Numbered from the stretch's first letter, positions 45,132-54,217 are shown. The stretch: 64,000 nucleotides of DNA from Marinicellulosiphila megalodicopiae (GCF_045862395.1 NZ_AP023087.1:2604001-2668000), one strand, 5' to 3'. Notes: generated from the letters alone by a model not told the origin. Made by a program: numbers and translations.

Positions 45132-46199
45132 GGCTATGTTTTAAATTGTTGTGGCAGGATGCAAAATCATAATACTGATCTAAGCTGAGATTTATACACC
45201 CACAATGACATAGCCTATGAATCCACAGCATTTTCAAAACATACTTAAGCAGGTAAGCAAGCTCGATCCTGTTCAAAAACAAACTCTATCCACCGCTTTA
45301 GCTGCACAAGAAAATCCCATTCTTACACGACTGTCCAAAGAAGTGATCACCCACTCAAAATGCATTCATTGTCAAAGTAACCGCTTGCGAAAATACGGTT
45401 TTAGTAATGGCAGGCAGCGATTTTTTTGCAACGAATGTCGCAAAAGTTTTGTGTGCACTCGAGGCAGTGCTTATTTTTATCAGCACAAACCTGAGCTTTG
45501 GCAAAAATACTTAGAGCACATGCTTGACCAAGATAGCATTCGGCGTTGCGTAAAAGATTTGAATATTTGTGTGACTACCTCTTTTAATTGGCGTCATCGT
45601 TTTATGAATGCTACTCAAAACACCTATGAATCAAGGCTTGAAGGCATTATTGAAGCAGATGAAACGTATTTTCGAGAATCTAAAAAAGGCGAGCGAAACT
45701 TAAACCGACCTGCAAGACAACGAGGATCTAAAGCATCCACACCCGGTATTAATCAGCACGATTGGGTGGCAGTGTTAACCGCTAAAGATCGAAATCATCA
45801 TGAATTTGATCAAATATTAACCCGCGTAAATGGCGCTGAAATCAATCAATGCTTAGGCTGCAAAATTGCCGATGAATCTGTTTTATGTACCGATGGGCAG
45901 CCGGCTTATAATCAAATTTGCAAAGAACATCATTTGCATCATGTGGTGATAACCAACAATCAAACACAGCAAAGTTTGTATCATATTCAAAATATCAATA
46001 ATTATCACAGTCAGTTAAAGCGTTGGTATTTGAAGATGCACGGAGTGGCCAGTAAGTATTTGGCGAAGTATTTGGGTTGGTTTAGAATGCTGGACTGGCA
46101 CAAATATCAGACCTTTTCTAGTGACATTAAGAGCGAAAGCGAAAAACTGTTTGAATTCAAACTGTTACAGGTGCAGCAACATAAATTTGAAACATAGCC
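45132..46199 (+). mobile_element. Complete IS1595-family insertion sequence, 1068 bp
   Basis: Terminal inverted repeats of about 26 bp: GGCTATGTTTTAAATTGTTG at 45132 and GGCTATGTTTCAAATTTATG on the minus strand from 46199. It is flanked by the exact duplication TTTATTTT and encodes one intact transposase whose stop codon lies inside the right repeat. It sits just behind the phoU terminator, where it damages no gene. Confidence 0.93.
45217..46197 (+). CDS. IS1595-family (ISXO2-like) transposase
   Basis: 326 residues. An N-terminal zinc ribbon (C49-x2-C52 and C71-x2-C74) is followed by a helix-turn-helix region and the ISXO2-like DDE domain: D148 (IEADETYF), D226 (CTDGQPAY), and a third site of the N/H type, IQNINNYHSQLKRW, as expected for IS1595 subgroups where Asn replaces Glu. 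No frameshift is seen, so it may be active. Confidence 0.93.
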   Translation: MNPQHFQNILKQVSKLDPVQKQTLSTALAAQENPILTRLSKEVITHSKCIHCQSNRLRKYGFSNGRQRFFCNECRKSFVCTRGSAYFYQHKPELWQKYLEHMLDQDSIRRCVKDLNICVTTSFNWRHRFMNATQNTYESRLEGIIEADETYFRESKKGERNLNRPARQRGSKASTPGINQHDWVAVLTAKDRNHHEFDQILTRVNGAEINQCLGCKIADESVLCTDGQPAYNQICKEHHLHHVVITNNQTQQSLYHIQNINNYHSQLKRWYLKMHGVASKYLAKYLGWFRMLDWHKYQTFSSDIKSESEKLFEFKLLQVQQHKFET

Positions 46200-46207
46200 T
46201 TTATTTT
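46200..46207. repeat. 8-bp target-site duplication of IS1595-family element, right copy
   Basis: TTTATTTT, identical to 45124-45131. Confidence 0.88.
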
Positions 46208-46329
46208 CATATGGATGAGTGAATGATCTGAATTGTGCATGCATTAATTAATTTAGGTGCCAAAACAATTCAGGAACATACTGCCTATAAGCAATAATCG
46301 AAAGCACACATTATTTTTTTATTAAACTC

Positions 46330-46363
46330 AAAAAAAAGCCTCGATCACTTGCATGACCGAGGC
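46330..46363 (-). terminator. Terminator of the PKD-repeat lipoprotein gene
   Basis: GCCTCGATCA (46338-46347) pairs with TGACCGAGGC (46354-46363) with one mismatch and a 6-base loop. The A-run 46330-46337 becomes a T-run on the minus strand. Confidence 0.8.
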
Positions 46364-46387
46364 GGTGTTAAGTCATTTAAATCTTAA

Positions 46388-48784
46388 TTAAAACTCGATT
46401 TTTTGATGTACCGTTTTATAAGTGTTTGCGTCACTTACTTTTAACTTCACATAATAAGGCTGATTATCTGGAAACTCGTGCACAGGATGCTGATCGGTGC
46501 TGGTTTCAAAATCCCCAAAGTCCCATTCAAATGACAAATTATCGCCTTCTGGATCTGAACTTGTATTAGTAAACGTCACTTGCGTGCCAGATACGCTGTA
46601 ACTGAAGCTCGCAACAGGAGGTTGATTGGCTCCACTTACATCAGCTGCAACTAAACGCAATAAATTTAACCAGTGGGTTTTATTGACCTCAGTCACGATA
46701 GACCCCGAACCTCTGTGTCCACTATAATCAACTGGGTAAGAGTAAAAAGTATTCACCCCCATACTAGATACTCTGCTGCGAATATCACTATCATAATCTG
46801 ACATATCCCCTTCAGTAGCAAATGGTTGCCCTCCATTATGACAACTCTTACATTTCAAATACGAAGAAGCAGCCTCAAACAATTCAAGATCATAATCACG
46901 ATCAATTCGATCATTCATTGGATTAATCGTAGTGACGGATTCAGCGCGATCTTTTGAATCCGACAAAATCAAGGTCGCTTCGATGCTTGCGGTTGATGGC
47001 GCTTCATAAAAAAACTTACCGCCATTAAACACTTCACCGGTTGACAACTCCCATGCATAGGTCATTAAATCTCCATCGTTATCATAAGAATTATTGCCAT
47101 TAAATAATATATAAGCACCATACTGCACGGTACTTAGAATATAAGGTGAAGGCGGTGTATTGGCTATGATTGACTCATCGACCACTACCATTTGAGTAGA
47201 AGTATCTGTATTGCCTGCATTGTCTTCAACGGTTAAAGAAATTTCATAAGTACCAGACTGATTATAGGTGTAGTTTCGAGTCACCCCTGTGTAGTTTGTA
47301 TTATTAATCAACCATGTGTAAGCGACAATCGTTCCGTCTGAGTCACTGGAATCCGACGCATCAAGCTGCACTTCTAATCCATTAACTGTTGCTATAAATG
47401 ATGAAATTAACATGTTATTTGTGGTGGTTACATTTTTTGTAATTGAGTCTTCGTTTCCATGTATATCCCGTACGGTTAATTTTACTGAATAGGTTTGCGC
47501 AATACTGAAGGTATATGAAGTGTTCACGCCTTCAGGAGATTGTCCACTGAATTGCCAGAAATACTCTAACGCATCACCATCTGGGTCCGATGATTCACTT
47601 GCATCAAACATAACACTTAACCCGTTTACATCCGCTTCAAATTTAGCGATGGGATCGGCATTCACAATTTCAGCTTCAACCGTTACATTCTCAGAAATTT
47701 CATGACTTAAATCCCCTGTATCCGTCACTTTTAAACTCACTGAATAGGTTCCAGCTTGATCAAAGGTATGATTACCTGAAACCGTCGTGTAAGTAACTGA
47801 GCCATTGTTTGTTTCAATGGTCCACAAATAAGACAGCTGATCTGAATTTTGATCGGTGGATTTACTGCCTGAAAATGAAATAACCAAACCTTGTTTATCC
47901 ATTTCAATCAGAGCAACCGGAGCAATATTGCCAATTTCTTGATCACTAACAGTAATTTTACCCGAAAATTGATCTTCATCATTTGAATCTGACACCGTTA
48001 AGCGGTAATCGTAGGTTCCAGGTGCTAAAAAAGTGTGAGTGATTTTTTCAACATAATAATCGGTACCATTAATGTCCCATAGGTAAGCTAACTCATCACT
48101 ATCAGCGTCGATAGTAGATGACGCATCAAAGGTAGCAACTAAGAAATTAGTAGAAACTTGAATGCCAATTTGTGGGGCATTATTAACAGGTAAAGCCACC
48201 GTAACTGATTGATTGGATGCGATAGAGTCTAAAGTACCGTCGTTAACTGTTAAGGAAATTACATATGTGTTGGAAGCACTAAATTCATATTCAAATACTT
48301 TTTCATCAAATGATTTCCCATCAATTGACCAGCGATATGTAAGTGCATCAAATTGCGCATCGCTGCTGCTGGATGCGTCAAATTCGTATATTGAATTGGT
48401 TTTTTTAGTCATCGTGAATAAAGCAACCGGTGCTTGATTAGCAACTGTAGGCATAACTACTGTGATGACGGCATCTTTAACGGTGGTCAAACCACGAGCA
48501 TCAGTAACAGTTAACTGAATATAATACTGACCTTTTGAATTAAACGTATGTCCGACAATTGCATTTGTATACGTTGTATTATCAATATTCCAAAGGTAAC
48601 TTAAGTTATCACTATCTGGGTCGCTGCTATTTGATGCATCAAAAATATATACATTACTTTTAAAATCATTGGTATATACCATTGACACAACTGGGCTTGA
48701 ATTGGGGGCATCATTCTCAGGCACACAACCTACCAAAAACAAAACGCAACTTGTAAAAATCACAGTCAAAATACGGTAAAACAT
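46388..48784 (-). CDS. Lipoprotein with eight PKD domains and one c-type haem motif
   Basis: 798 residues. The signal peptide ends in lipobox FLVGC (C20). Seven PKD-type Ig-like repeats of about 80-95 residues follow, each with an FDAS-S-S-D-x-D-x-D-x-L-x-Y-x-W core and a GTY-x-[IV]-x-L-T-V end. At about residue 640 there is a short helical segment with a single CxxCH (CKSCHNGG), then a W-x-N-L-L-R-L stretch, then an eighth PKD repeat at the C-terminus (WDFGDFETSTDQHPVHEF). A cytochrome-like insert inside a PKD chain is unusual. PKD proteins are usually extracellular binding scaffolds; electron transfer or haem-assisted binding is only inference. It is monocistronic. Confidence 0.85.
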   Translation of the reverse strand: MFYRILTVIFTSCVLFLVGCVPENDAPNSSPVVSMVYTNDFKSNVYIFDASNSSDPDSDNLSYLWNIDNTTYTNAIVGHTFNSKGQYYIQLTVTDARGLTTVKDAVITVVMPTVANQAPVALFTMTKKTNSIYEFDASSSSDAQFDALTYRWSIDGKSFDEKVFEYEFSASNTYVISLTVNDGTLDSIASNQSVTVALPVNNAPQIGIQVSTNFLVATFDASSTIDADSDELAYLWDINGTDYYVEKITHTFLAPGTYDYRLTVSDSNDEDQFSGKITVSDQEIGNIAPVALIEMDKQGLVISFSGSKSTDQNSDQLSYLWTIETNNGSVTYTTVSGNHTFDQAGTYSVSLKVTDTGDLSHEISENVTVEAEIVNADPIAKFEADVNGLSVMFDASESSDPDGDALEYFWQFSGQSPEGVNTSYTFSIAQTYSVKLTVRDIHGNEDSITKNVTTTNNMLISSFIATVNGLEVQLDASDSSDSDGTIVAYTWLINNTNYTGVTRNYTYNQSGTYEISLTVEDNAGNTDTSTQMVVVDESIIANTPPSPYILSTVQYGAYILFNGNNSYDNDGDLMTYAWELSTGEVFNGGKFFYEAPSTASIEATLILSDSKDRAESVTTINPMNDRIDRDYDLELFEAASSYLKCKSCHNGGQPFATEGDMSDYDSDIRSRVSSMGVNTFYSYPVDYSGHRGSGSIVTEVNKTHWLNLLRLVAADVSGANQPPVASFSYSVSGTQVTFTNTSSDPEGDNLSFEWDFGDFETSTDQHPVHEFPDNQPYYVKLKVSDANTYKTVHQKIEF

Positions 48785-48965
48785 ACACTTTTATCCAATA
48801 GAAAAATTAAAACGCTATTTTATCTAATATTAAAAGTTTTCCCTGTGAAGGTTTTGTAATTTTGTGACCAAGGCACATTAAGTTTTGTAATTTTGGTATG
48901 GGGGTAACGTGATTTCAATTGAATCAGGTCTTCACCCCAGCATTCATCCGTTTTAAGAAAGTAAA

Positions 48966-49448
48966 TTAATCTCTAAAATTATTAAACTGAACAGGAATGT
49001 CCATTTCTGATTCACGAATTAATTGCATAACTTGTTGCAGATCATCCCGTTTTTTTCCAGTGACCCTTACTTGCTCGCCTTGTATAGCTGCTTGAACTTT
49101 AATTTTGCTTGATTTGATGAGCTTAACCACTTTTCTAGCGTTATCGCTGTCGATCCCCTCTTTTACATTGGCAATTAATTTTACTTCTTTGCCCGCTTGT
49201 TGCACTTCTTGGTAATCCAATGCTTTTACATCCAACTTTCGTTTAATAAATGCATCAAATAACATGTCTTGCATTTGTTCAATTTGAAATTCCGACTCGG
49301 CTTTAATCGTCACCATTTTTTCACTTAAGCTAAAGCTTGCATCGCTGCCTTTAAAATCAAAACGATTCGCTACTATTTTACTGGCTTGATCAATTGCATT
49401 GGTTAATTCGTGTTTGTCTAATTCAGATACGATATCAAAGGTTGGCAT
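48966..49448 (-). CDS. yajQ: YajQ-family (DUF520) nucleotide-binding protein
   Basis: 160 residues from ATG 49448, with GAGAGA upstream; an in-frame codon 12 bases earlier lacks support. Characteristic motifs are MPTFDIVSELDKHELTNA (N-terminal), RFDFKGSDASF, NVKEGIDSDNARKVVKLIK (in parts), IQGEQVRVTGKKRDDLQ and the C-terminal VQFNNFRD. Homologues bind nucleotides or cyclic-di-GMP and affect gene regulation in Xanthomonas. It is divergent from the repeat protein at 49555, with panE beyond, a familiar yajQ-panE neighbourhood. Confidence 0.94.
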   Translation of the reverse strand: MPTFDIVSELDKHELTNAIDQASKIVANRFDFKGSDASFSLSEKMVTIKAESEFQIEQMQDMLFDAFIKRKLDVKALDYQEVQQAGKEVKLIANVKEGIDSDNARKVVKLIKSSKIKVQAAIQGEQVRVTGKKRDDLQQVMQLIRESEMDIPVQFNNFRD

Positions 49449-49554
49449 AGTCTCTCTCAATATAAAAATGTTAAAGGTACAAAATATGATTCGGCATAGG
49501 CTTTGCTTTTAAAATCATACAGACCAAAAATCATCATTGTAATCGAGAATAAAA

Positions 49555-50334
49555 ATGAATCAACGCCAAATGCGCCAATTAGGCATTACTGATCCTGCCC
49601 AAGCCCCAAAAATTCCGACTCACAAAACAAAACCAGTGACCGCACCCAGTCAAAATCAACCGACTGTTAACCAAGAATCGATTATTAACTCAAAACCGAC
49701 AGTTAACCCAAACCCGACTGTTAAACCAAATTCGGTTAATCAACAAGAACAAACAATCATCATTGAACCAACTAACCCGGCGATCCAAACGACAGCACAA
49801 TCGACAGCACAATCGACAGCACAATCGACAGCACAATCGACAGCACAATCGACAGCACAATCGACAGCACAATCGACAGCACAACCGACAGCACAACCTA
49901 TAGATCAACCAATCCATCAAACAAAAGAAACCATCAATGAGCCTGATCAAGTATTTGAAACACGTAAAGTGAAAACTCAGCATGCTGTGACGGAACATGC
50001 AGTCACACACAAAAAATTACCATCAAAAGAAATTCAACACAGAATTGAACAGGCCTGTATGTTTAGCAAAGTGGATCCTGAAGTGTTGTTAAATGATTCG
50101 ACGCAACTCAGTTTAAAAAAAGCAGACGTCATTCGTGAATTAGTTTTAGGCTCAATCACAGAAACCATTAAAATAAATGGCGCGACCCTGCCCATTTTGT
50201 CGATGCTGTTGCATTGTTCAAGTGAACATTTAACGGATCTGCTACATAATTTAAAACAAAATCCTGCAAAAAAATCACACATTCAAATTTTTAGACAGTT
50301 ACAATCTGATTTACAACCTCCATTTATTGAATAA
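49555..50334 (+). CDS. Unrecognised protein with AQST tetrapeptide repeat
   Basis: 259 residues in three parts: a polar N-terminal region rich in Pro, Asn, Gln and Thr (1-78) including repeats of x-PTVNPNPTV; nine units of T/S-A-Q-[SP]-type tetrapeptide (about 79-114); and a helical C-terminal domain (about 145-259, KKLPSKEIQHRIEQACMF ... LPILSMLLHCSSEHLTDLLHNL, in parts) likely to be folded. No signal peptide or membrane segment is present. I recognise no family. The ATG has only a weak ribosome-binding site. It ends 6 bases before panE and is probably co-transcribed with it. Confidence 0.6.
   Translation: MNQRQMRQLGITDPAQAPKIPTHKTKPVTAPSQNQPTVNQESIINSKPTVNPNPTVKPNSVNQQEQTIIIEPTNPAIQTTAQSTAQSTAQSTAQSTAQSTAQSTAQSTAQPTAQPIDQPIHQTKETINEPDQVFETRKVKTQHAVTEHAVTHKKLPSKEIQHRIEQACMFSKVDPEVLLNDSTQLSLKKADVIRELVLGSITETIKINGATLPILSMLLHCSSEHLTDLLHNLKQNPAKKSHIQIFRQLQSDLQPPFIE
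49789..49896. repeat. Coding tandem repeat, 12-bp unit, 9 copies
   Basis: TCGACAGCACAA units, seven exact and two with a changed first base, inside the gene at 49555. The 12-bp unit keeps frame, so copy-number changes would lengthen or shorten the AQST tract without a frameshift. Confidence 0.95.
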
Positions 50335-50340
50335 TTTTTT

Positions 50341-51219
50341 ATGAGTCACCCTATTTTATGGCACATTGTTGGCGCAGGTGCGATTGGGCAGTATTTTGCC
50401 GCCGAACTATCAAAACAAGTTCATGTTTGCTTACATGCCAAACAGCACACCATTAACCAAATTGAGTTAACGGACCTTAATAAACATATTCAAACCATTG
50501 ATTTAGAACAAGACGATCAAAACCCAATTCAATATTTGATCATTTGCACCAAAGCTTATGATGCTGTTCAGGCTTTTGAAACCTATCGATCAAGACTGAC
50601 TGAGCACTGCCAAATTGTTTGTTTATTTAATGGACTGGGCCCGCAGTTTGAAATACAAACTCAACATACCGCTCCAGTTTGGCTTGCTTCTACAACAGTG
50701 GGTGCCCGTAAAATAAGCTCAAATCATGTCTTGCATACAGGACAAGGCATCACGATCTTTGGCCAAACCACACAAATTCCAAAGCCATCCAACATAATAA
50801 ATACCTTAGAAAAAATGCATTGGTGCCACTCAACTAATATTTTGCATGTCTTATATTTAAAACTTGCTATCAATAGTTTAATCAATCCATTAACGGTCAT
50901 ATTTAATTGCAATAATGGGAAATTGTTAAACATAAAAAAAGCCACGAACATCATGATGGCATTAGCACTAGAAATTGAATCCATTTGCAAAAAAGTAAAC
51001 ATAGAGCTTTCATCAGCGTTTATTTTGCAAAACACCTATCAAGTGATTGAAAAAACGGCTCAAAACTACAGCTCAATGCATCAAGATGTGGCCAATAAAA
51101 GACGAACTGAAATTCAATTGATAAACGGGTATTGGCAAAATTTAGGACAAACACATAATATTAATGTTGAACAAAACACATTAATGATGGATAAAATAAT
51201 GAGCTTCACTGTAAAATAA
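50341..51219 (+). CDS. panE: 2-dehydropantoate 2-reductase
   Basis: NADPH-dependent reduction of ketopantoate to pantoate in coenzyme A synthesis. 292 residues. The N-terminal Rossmann motif is VGAGAIGQYFAAEL (from about residue 10). The C-terminal ApbA_C domain has the catalytic-Lys and Asn/Glu region KLAINSLINPLTVIFNCNNG (in parts) and SSMHQDVANKRRTEIQLINGY (in parts), the latter with the substrate-binding Ser. It lies 6 bases after the repeat protein and near yajQ. Confidence 0.92.
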   Translation: MSHPILWHIVGAGAIGQYFAAELSKQVHVCLHAKQHTINQIELTDLNKHIQTIDLEQDDQNPIQYLIICTKAYDAVQAFETYRSRLTEHCQIVCLFNGLGPQFEIQTQHTAPVWLASTTVGARKISSNHVLHTGQGITIFGQTTQIPKPSNIINTLEKMHWCHSTNILHVLYLKLAINSLINPLTVIFNCNNGKLLNIKKATNIMMALALEIESICKKVNIELSSAFILQNTYQVIEKTAQNYSSMHQDVANKRRTEIQLINGYWQNLGQTHNINVEQNTLMMDKIMSFTVK

Positions 51220-51383
51220 AAAGCATCGGTTGTATTTTGATCAGCCTGGATATAGCAAGATAAGTGTAATTACGCTATGTTTAGACTCTATTTGTTATTT
51301 CATTTTTTGTTTCAATTGCTCAAATAGGGTTAATCATCACCTTACAAAAAGTAAATATTTTACACCCGCATTAGCCAGTCATA

Positions 51384-51411
51384 CTAATAACTAATAACTA
51401 ATAACTAATAA
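51384..51411. repeat. Tandem repeat, 7-bp unit, 4 copies
   Basis: CTAATAA repeated exactly four times, ending 12 bases before the ATG of the sensor kinase gene, in its probable leader. Confidence 0.9.
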
Positions 51412-51423
51412 GTAATCAACATT

Positions 51424-53391
51424 ATGCTTAAACTTTGGTATACCAGTTTACCCATCACTCGAAAACTATTTTTCATGTTTATTGTGGTGCTTACTCCGAT
51501 CATATTATTTGGGGTGTTCTTCCAATTTATTGCTTATTATTCATTAACTTACAATCAATTGGTGGATCAAAACGAACGCGCTGTTGTGTATTTGATGCAA
51601 AACAGAAAACACATTATAAATGATACCAATCAACAAATTGATATTTCAAAGTTATATCCAAGTATCGAAGCGGTCGGCATTTACCAAAATAATCAATGGA
51701 CGGATCGGTTCCCTGAAACCGTGACATTACCCTCAATACAAAACATCCCAAAAAACACATTTGTACATAAATATTACTTTGGCCAATTAGACGATGCTCA
51801 CCAAATTTTCATTAAAACCAACACACTTAAAGTCACCACCTATACAAACGCTATTATGGTTGCTTCATTGGCCACACTGGTTTTTGCTTTTATATGTGTT
51901 TTTTTTATTGGCATCCATGTTCAACGAGTCATCGCTCGACCGATTTTACATTTAATGAATATTGCTCGAATGGTTTCAAGTAACGAAAACTATCAAGTGC
52001 GTGCACAAAAGATGTATGAAGATGAAATTGGAGGCTTGGTGGATGCGTTTAACACTATGCTTGCCCGGGTTGAAAATCGAGATCATCAATTGCATGCTGA
52101 AAAAAACCGTGCAGAACGTGCGCAAAATTTAGCAGAAACTAATGCTGAACAAACCAAAGAAGCGGTAAAACGCTTGGAGTTTGAAGTGCATGTTCGTACA
52201 AAAATTGAACGTAAATTAACGGACTTTCAAAGTTACCTAAACAGCATCATTAACTCCATGCCTTCGGCATTGATTGCTGTTGACGAACACTTTTTTGTGA
52301 CTCAGTGGAATAAAGAAGCGTCCATTTTGTCTGGAACGTCTATCGAATACGCTTTGGGGTATTCATTAGAAGAGGCGTTTCCTTTACTTGGGGATTATAT
52401 GGATTTGATTTCTCGTGCGTTACTTGAAAAAGAAACCCAAGTAAGAGAACGCATTGAATATGTGCATAATGATCAAAAATTATTTTTAGATTTTGTGGTA
52501 TATCCGCTGAATCGAACCGGCACATTAGGCGCGGTTATTCGAATCGATGACATCAGCGAGCGAACTAAACTTGAAGAAGTGATGGTACAAACTGAAAAAA
52601 TGATGTCTGTGGGTGGTCTAGCTGCTGGTATGGCCCATGAAATTAATAATCCTTTAAGTGCCATTATTCAAGGCAGCCAAAACATTAAGCGTCGCCTTGA
52701 TCCAGGGCTGCCTAAAAACGCAAAAGTAGCACAAGAAATCAATGCAGATTTAGATAAAATCAATGAATATTTAACCCACCGTGAAATCATCAAATTTATG
52801 GACAATATTCATTCAGCAGGGCAACGCGCCGCGCATATTGTAACGAATATGCTGCAGTTTAGCCGTCAATCCAGCCGCAAATTAGACATGCATAATATAT
52901 GCGAATTACTGGACAGAGCCGTTGAAATTGCAAGCTCTGATTATGATTTGAAAAAAGGCTATGATTTCAAACAATTAGAAATCATCAAACAATATTCAGA
53001 CAGTGAATTAAAAGTACCCTGTGCCGCTCCAGAAATCGAACAGGTATTATTAAACCTAATTAAAAACGCCGCCCAAGCCCTTAAAGAGCGCGAGGTAAAT
53101 TCATTTTTAGAACACAAATCCACCATTACTATTTCATGTCGAGCAAGCAACAATCAATGCATTTTGAATATTAGCGATAATGGAACCGGTATGGAAGATA
53201 GTGTAAGAAAACGTATTTTCGAGCCGTTTTTTACAACTAAAGATGTGGGAATCGGAACCGGGCTTGGCTTGTCGGTTTCATATTTTATTATTACCTCTCA
53301 CCATAATGGCACAATGGATGTTTCTTCTACATTAGGCGAAGGCACAACATTTACAATTCGATTACCTCTTGATGCCTATGAAACGCATTAA
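51424..53391 (+). CDS. Membrane sensor histidine kinase (HAMP-PAS)
   Basis: 655 residues. Two membrane helices (about 16-40 and 143-166) enclose a periplasmic sensor of about 100 residues. HAMP (about 165-220), a coiled coil (220-268), PAS (about 270-385) and HisKA follow, with phosphoacceptor H405 in GLAAGMAHEINNPLSAIIQ. The HATPase_c domain has the N box LLNLIKNAAQAL, G1 DNGTGM and G2 GIGTGLGLSVSYFII. The ATG is 12 bases after a CTAATAA repeat and lacks a clear ribosome-binding site. No response regulator is adjacent, so it is an orphan; an unknown ligand is sensed. Receiver proteins in the window (34826, 58969) are possible targets. Confidence 0.93.
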   Translation: MLKLWYTSLPITRKLFFMFIVVLTPIILFGVFFQFIAYYSLTYNQLVDQNERAVVYLMQNRKHIINDTNQQIDISKLYPSIEAVGIYQNNQWTDRFPETVTLPSIQNIPKNTFVHKYYFGQLDDAHQIFIKTNTLKVTTYTNAIMVASLATLVFAFICVFFIGIHVQRVIARPILHLMNIARMVSSNENYQVRAQKMYEDEIGGLVDAFNTMLARVENRDHQLHAEKNRAERAQNLAETNAEQTKEAVKRLEFEVHVRTKIERKLTDFQSYLNSIINSMPSALIAVDEHFFVTQWNKEASILSGTSIEYALGYSLEEAFPLLGDYMDLISRALLEKETQVRERIEYVHNDQKLFLDFVVYPLNRTGTLGAVIRIDDISERTKLEEVMVQTEKMMSVGGLAAGMAHEINNPLSAIIQGSQNIKRRLDPGLPKNAKVAQEINADLDKINEYLTHREIIKFMDNIHSAGQRAAHIVTNMLQFSRQSSRKLDMHNICELLDRAVEIASSDYDLKKGYDFKQLEIIKQYSDSELKVPCAAPEIEQVLLNLIKNAAQALKEREVNSFLEHKSTITISCRASNNQCILNISDNGTGMEDSVRKRIFEPFFTTKDVGIGTGLGLSVSYFIITSHHNGTMDVSSTLGEGTTFTIRLPLDAYETH

Positions 53392-53404
53392 CGTTAATCA
53401 AACA

Positions 53405-53902
53405 TTACTGCACTGCCAATATAGGCTCTTGAGGGTGCTCTACCGTACGCATGACAAATTGATATTCACCAATATCCGTGAGTTGAATTTGGACTTGCTG
53501 CCAAAGATCCGTTTGAATATTTTTGCGATAAAAATTAATTAATCCCGTTTGCTTTTTATATTCAAAACGAGGCTCTGTCATCACATAAGCTTCATCAGTA
53601 TTCATTTGCGTAATAGACAAAATTGACAGCTGCGACTCCATGCAATGGCAAACCCAACGAATATACAAATGATGACTTCCCTTTAGTTTACCCTGCCCTT
53701 CAACAATTAATTGATAGCCTCCATTTAACGTCCCTTTTTGCCAATGTCCCACTTTTTTCACAAAGGTAATATTTTCAGGCATTTTATAAATTTCTGCAGG
53801 AATTTGTGCATGACTAAACTGGCTAACCATAAGATTTAGAATAAACAAACTAATGAGCCACACAATCTGTTTTGATGAATTACCGCTTAATTTTAAAATC
53901 AA
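53405..53902 (-). CDS. Secreted protein of unknown function
   Basis: 165 residues with a signal peptide of about 32 residues (IVWLISLFILNLMVSQFSHA). The mature part contains W-rich and G-rich strand-like segments (VGHWQKGTLNGGYQLIVEG, HLYIRWVCHCMESQLSIL) and a Cys-His-Cys stretch that may bind a metal or form a disulfide. No family recognised. It is convergent with the sensor kinase, with 13 bases between stops. Confidence 0.62.
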   Translation of the reverse strand: MILKLSGNSSKQIVWLISLFILNLMVSQFSHAQIPAEIYKMPENITFVKKVGHWQKGTLNGGYQLIVEGQGKLKGSHHLYIRWVCHCMESQLSILSITQMNTDEAYVMTEPRFEYKKQTGLINFYRKNIQTDLWQQVQIQLTDIGEYQFVMRTVEHPQEPILAVQ

Positions 53903-54002
53903 AATTCAAACCTTTTTATCAATTATATTTTTGAGTATAGCCTCAAGTTTTCTTAAATAATGCCGATATAAAAAACATTACAAAAATGAATAAAGGTGCA
54001 GT

Positions 54003-54176
54003 ATGAAAAGTATAATTTTAGGAAAAAATTTAATCAGTGATAAAGAAATCATTGCATTTGCCCAGTCTGATCAAAACGCATTACAACGTAATGTACTCGA
54101 ACTGCAAAGAATCGCTTTGGATTCCGCACTAATTAGCTCAATGGCCATTATTTCAAGTATCAAACGAACGATTTAA
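54003..54176 (+). CDS. Possible small protein of 57 residues
   Basis: An ATG with AAAGGTG 5-11 bases upstream opens a 57-codon frame (MKSIILGKNLISDKEII...). It is polar at the start, amphipathic in the middle (LQRNVLELQRIALDSALISSMAIISSI, in parts) and basic at the end. No known family. It stands alone in the 425-base gap before dusB and is followed by a small hairpin (54199-54217). The good ribosome-binding site is the main support. Confidence 0.45.
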   Translation: MKSIILGKNLISDKEIIAFAQSDQNALQRNVLELQRIALDSALISSMAIISSIKRTI

Positions 54177-54198
54177 TGCTGAAGGCTTGAAAACACTG

Positions 54199-54217
54199 GA
54201 ACTCAAGGATTGAGTTC
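54199..54217 (+). other. Small hairpin after the 57-codon ORF
   Basis: GAACTCAA and TTGAGTTC form an 8-bp perfect stem with a GGA loop. There is no T-run, so a terminator function is doubtful. Confidence 0.35.

Noticed and set aside
45076..45282. Minus-strand 68-codon frame at the start of the IS1595-family element
   Set aside because: It spans the phoU terminator, the IS boundary and the transposase start, so it cannot be an old conserved gene.
49690..50010. Minus-strand frame with a CRLC repeat, resembling a cysteine-rich protein
   Set aside because: It is the antisense reading of the AQST-coding tandem repeat; the plus frame is longer and ends next to panE.
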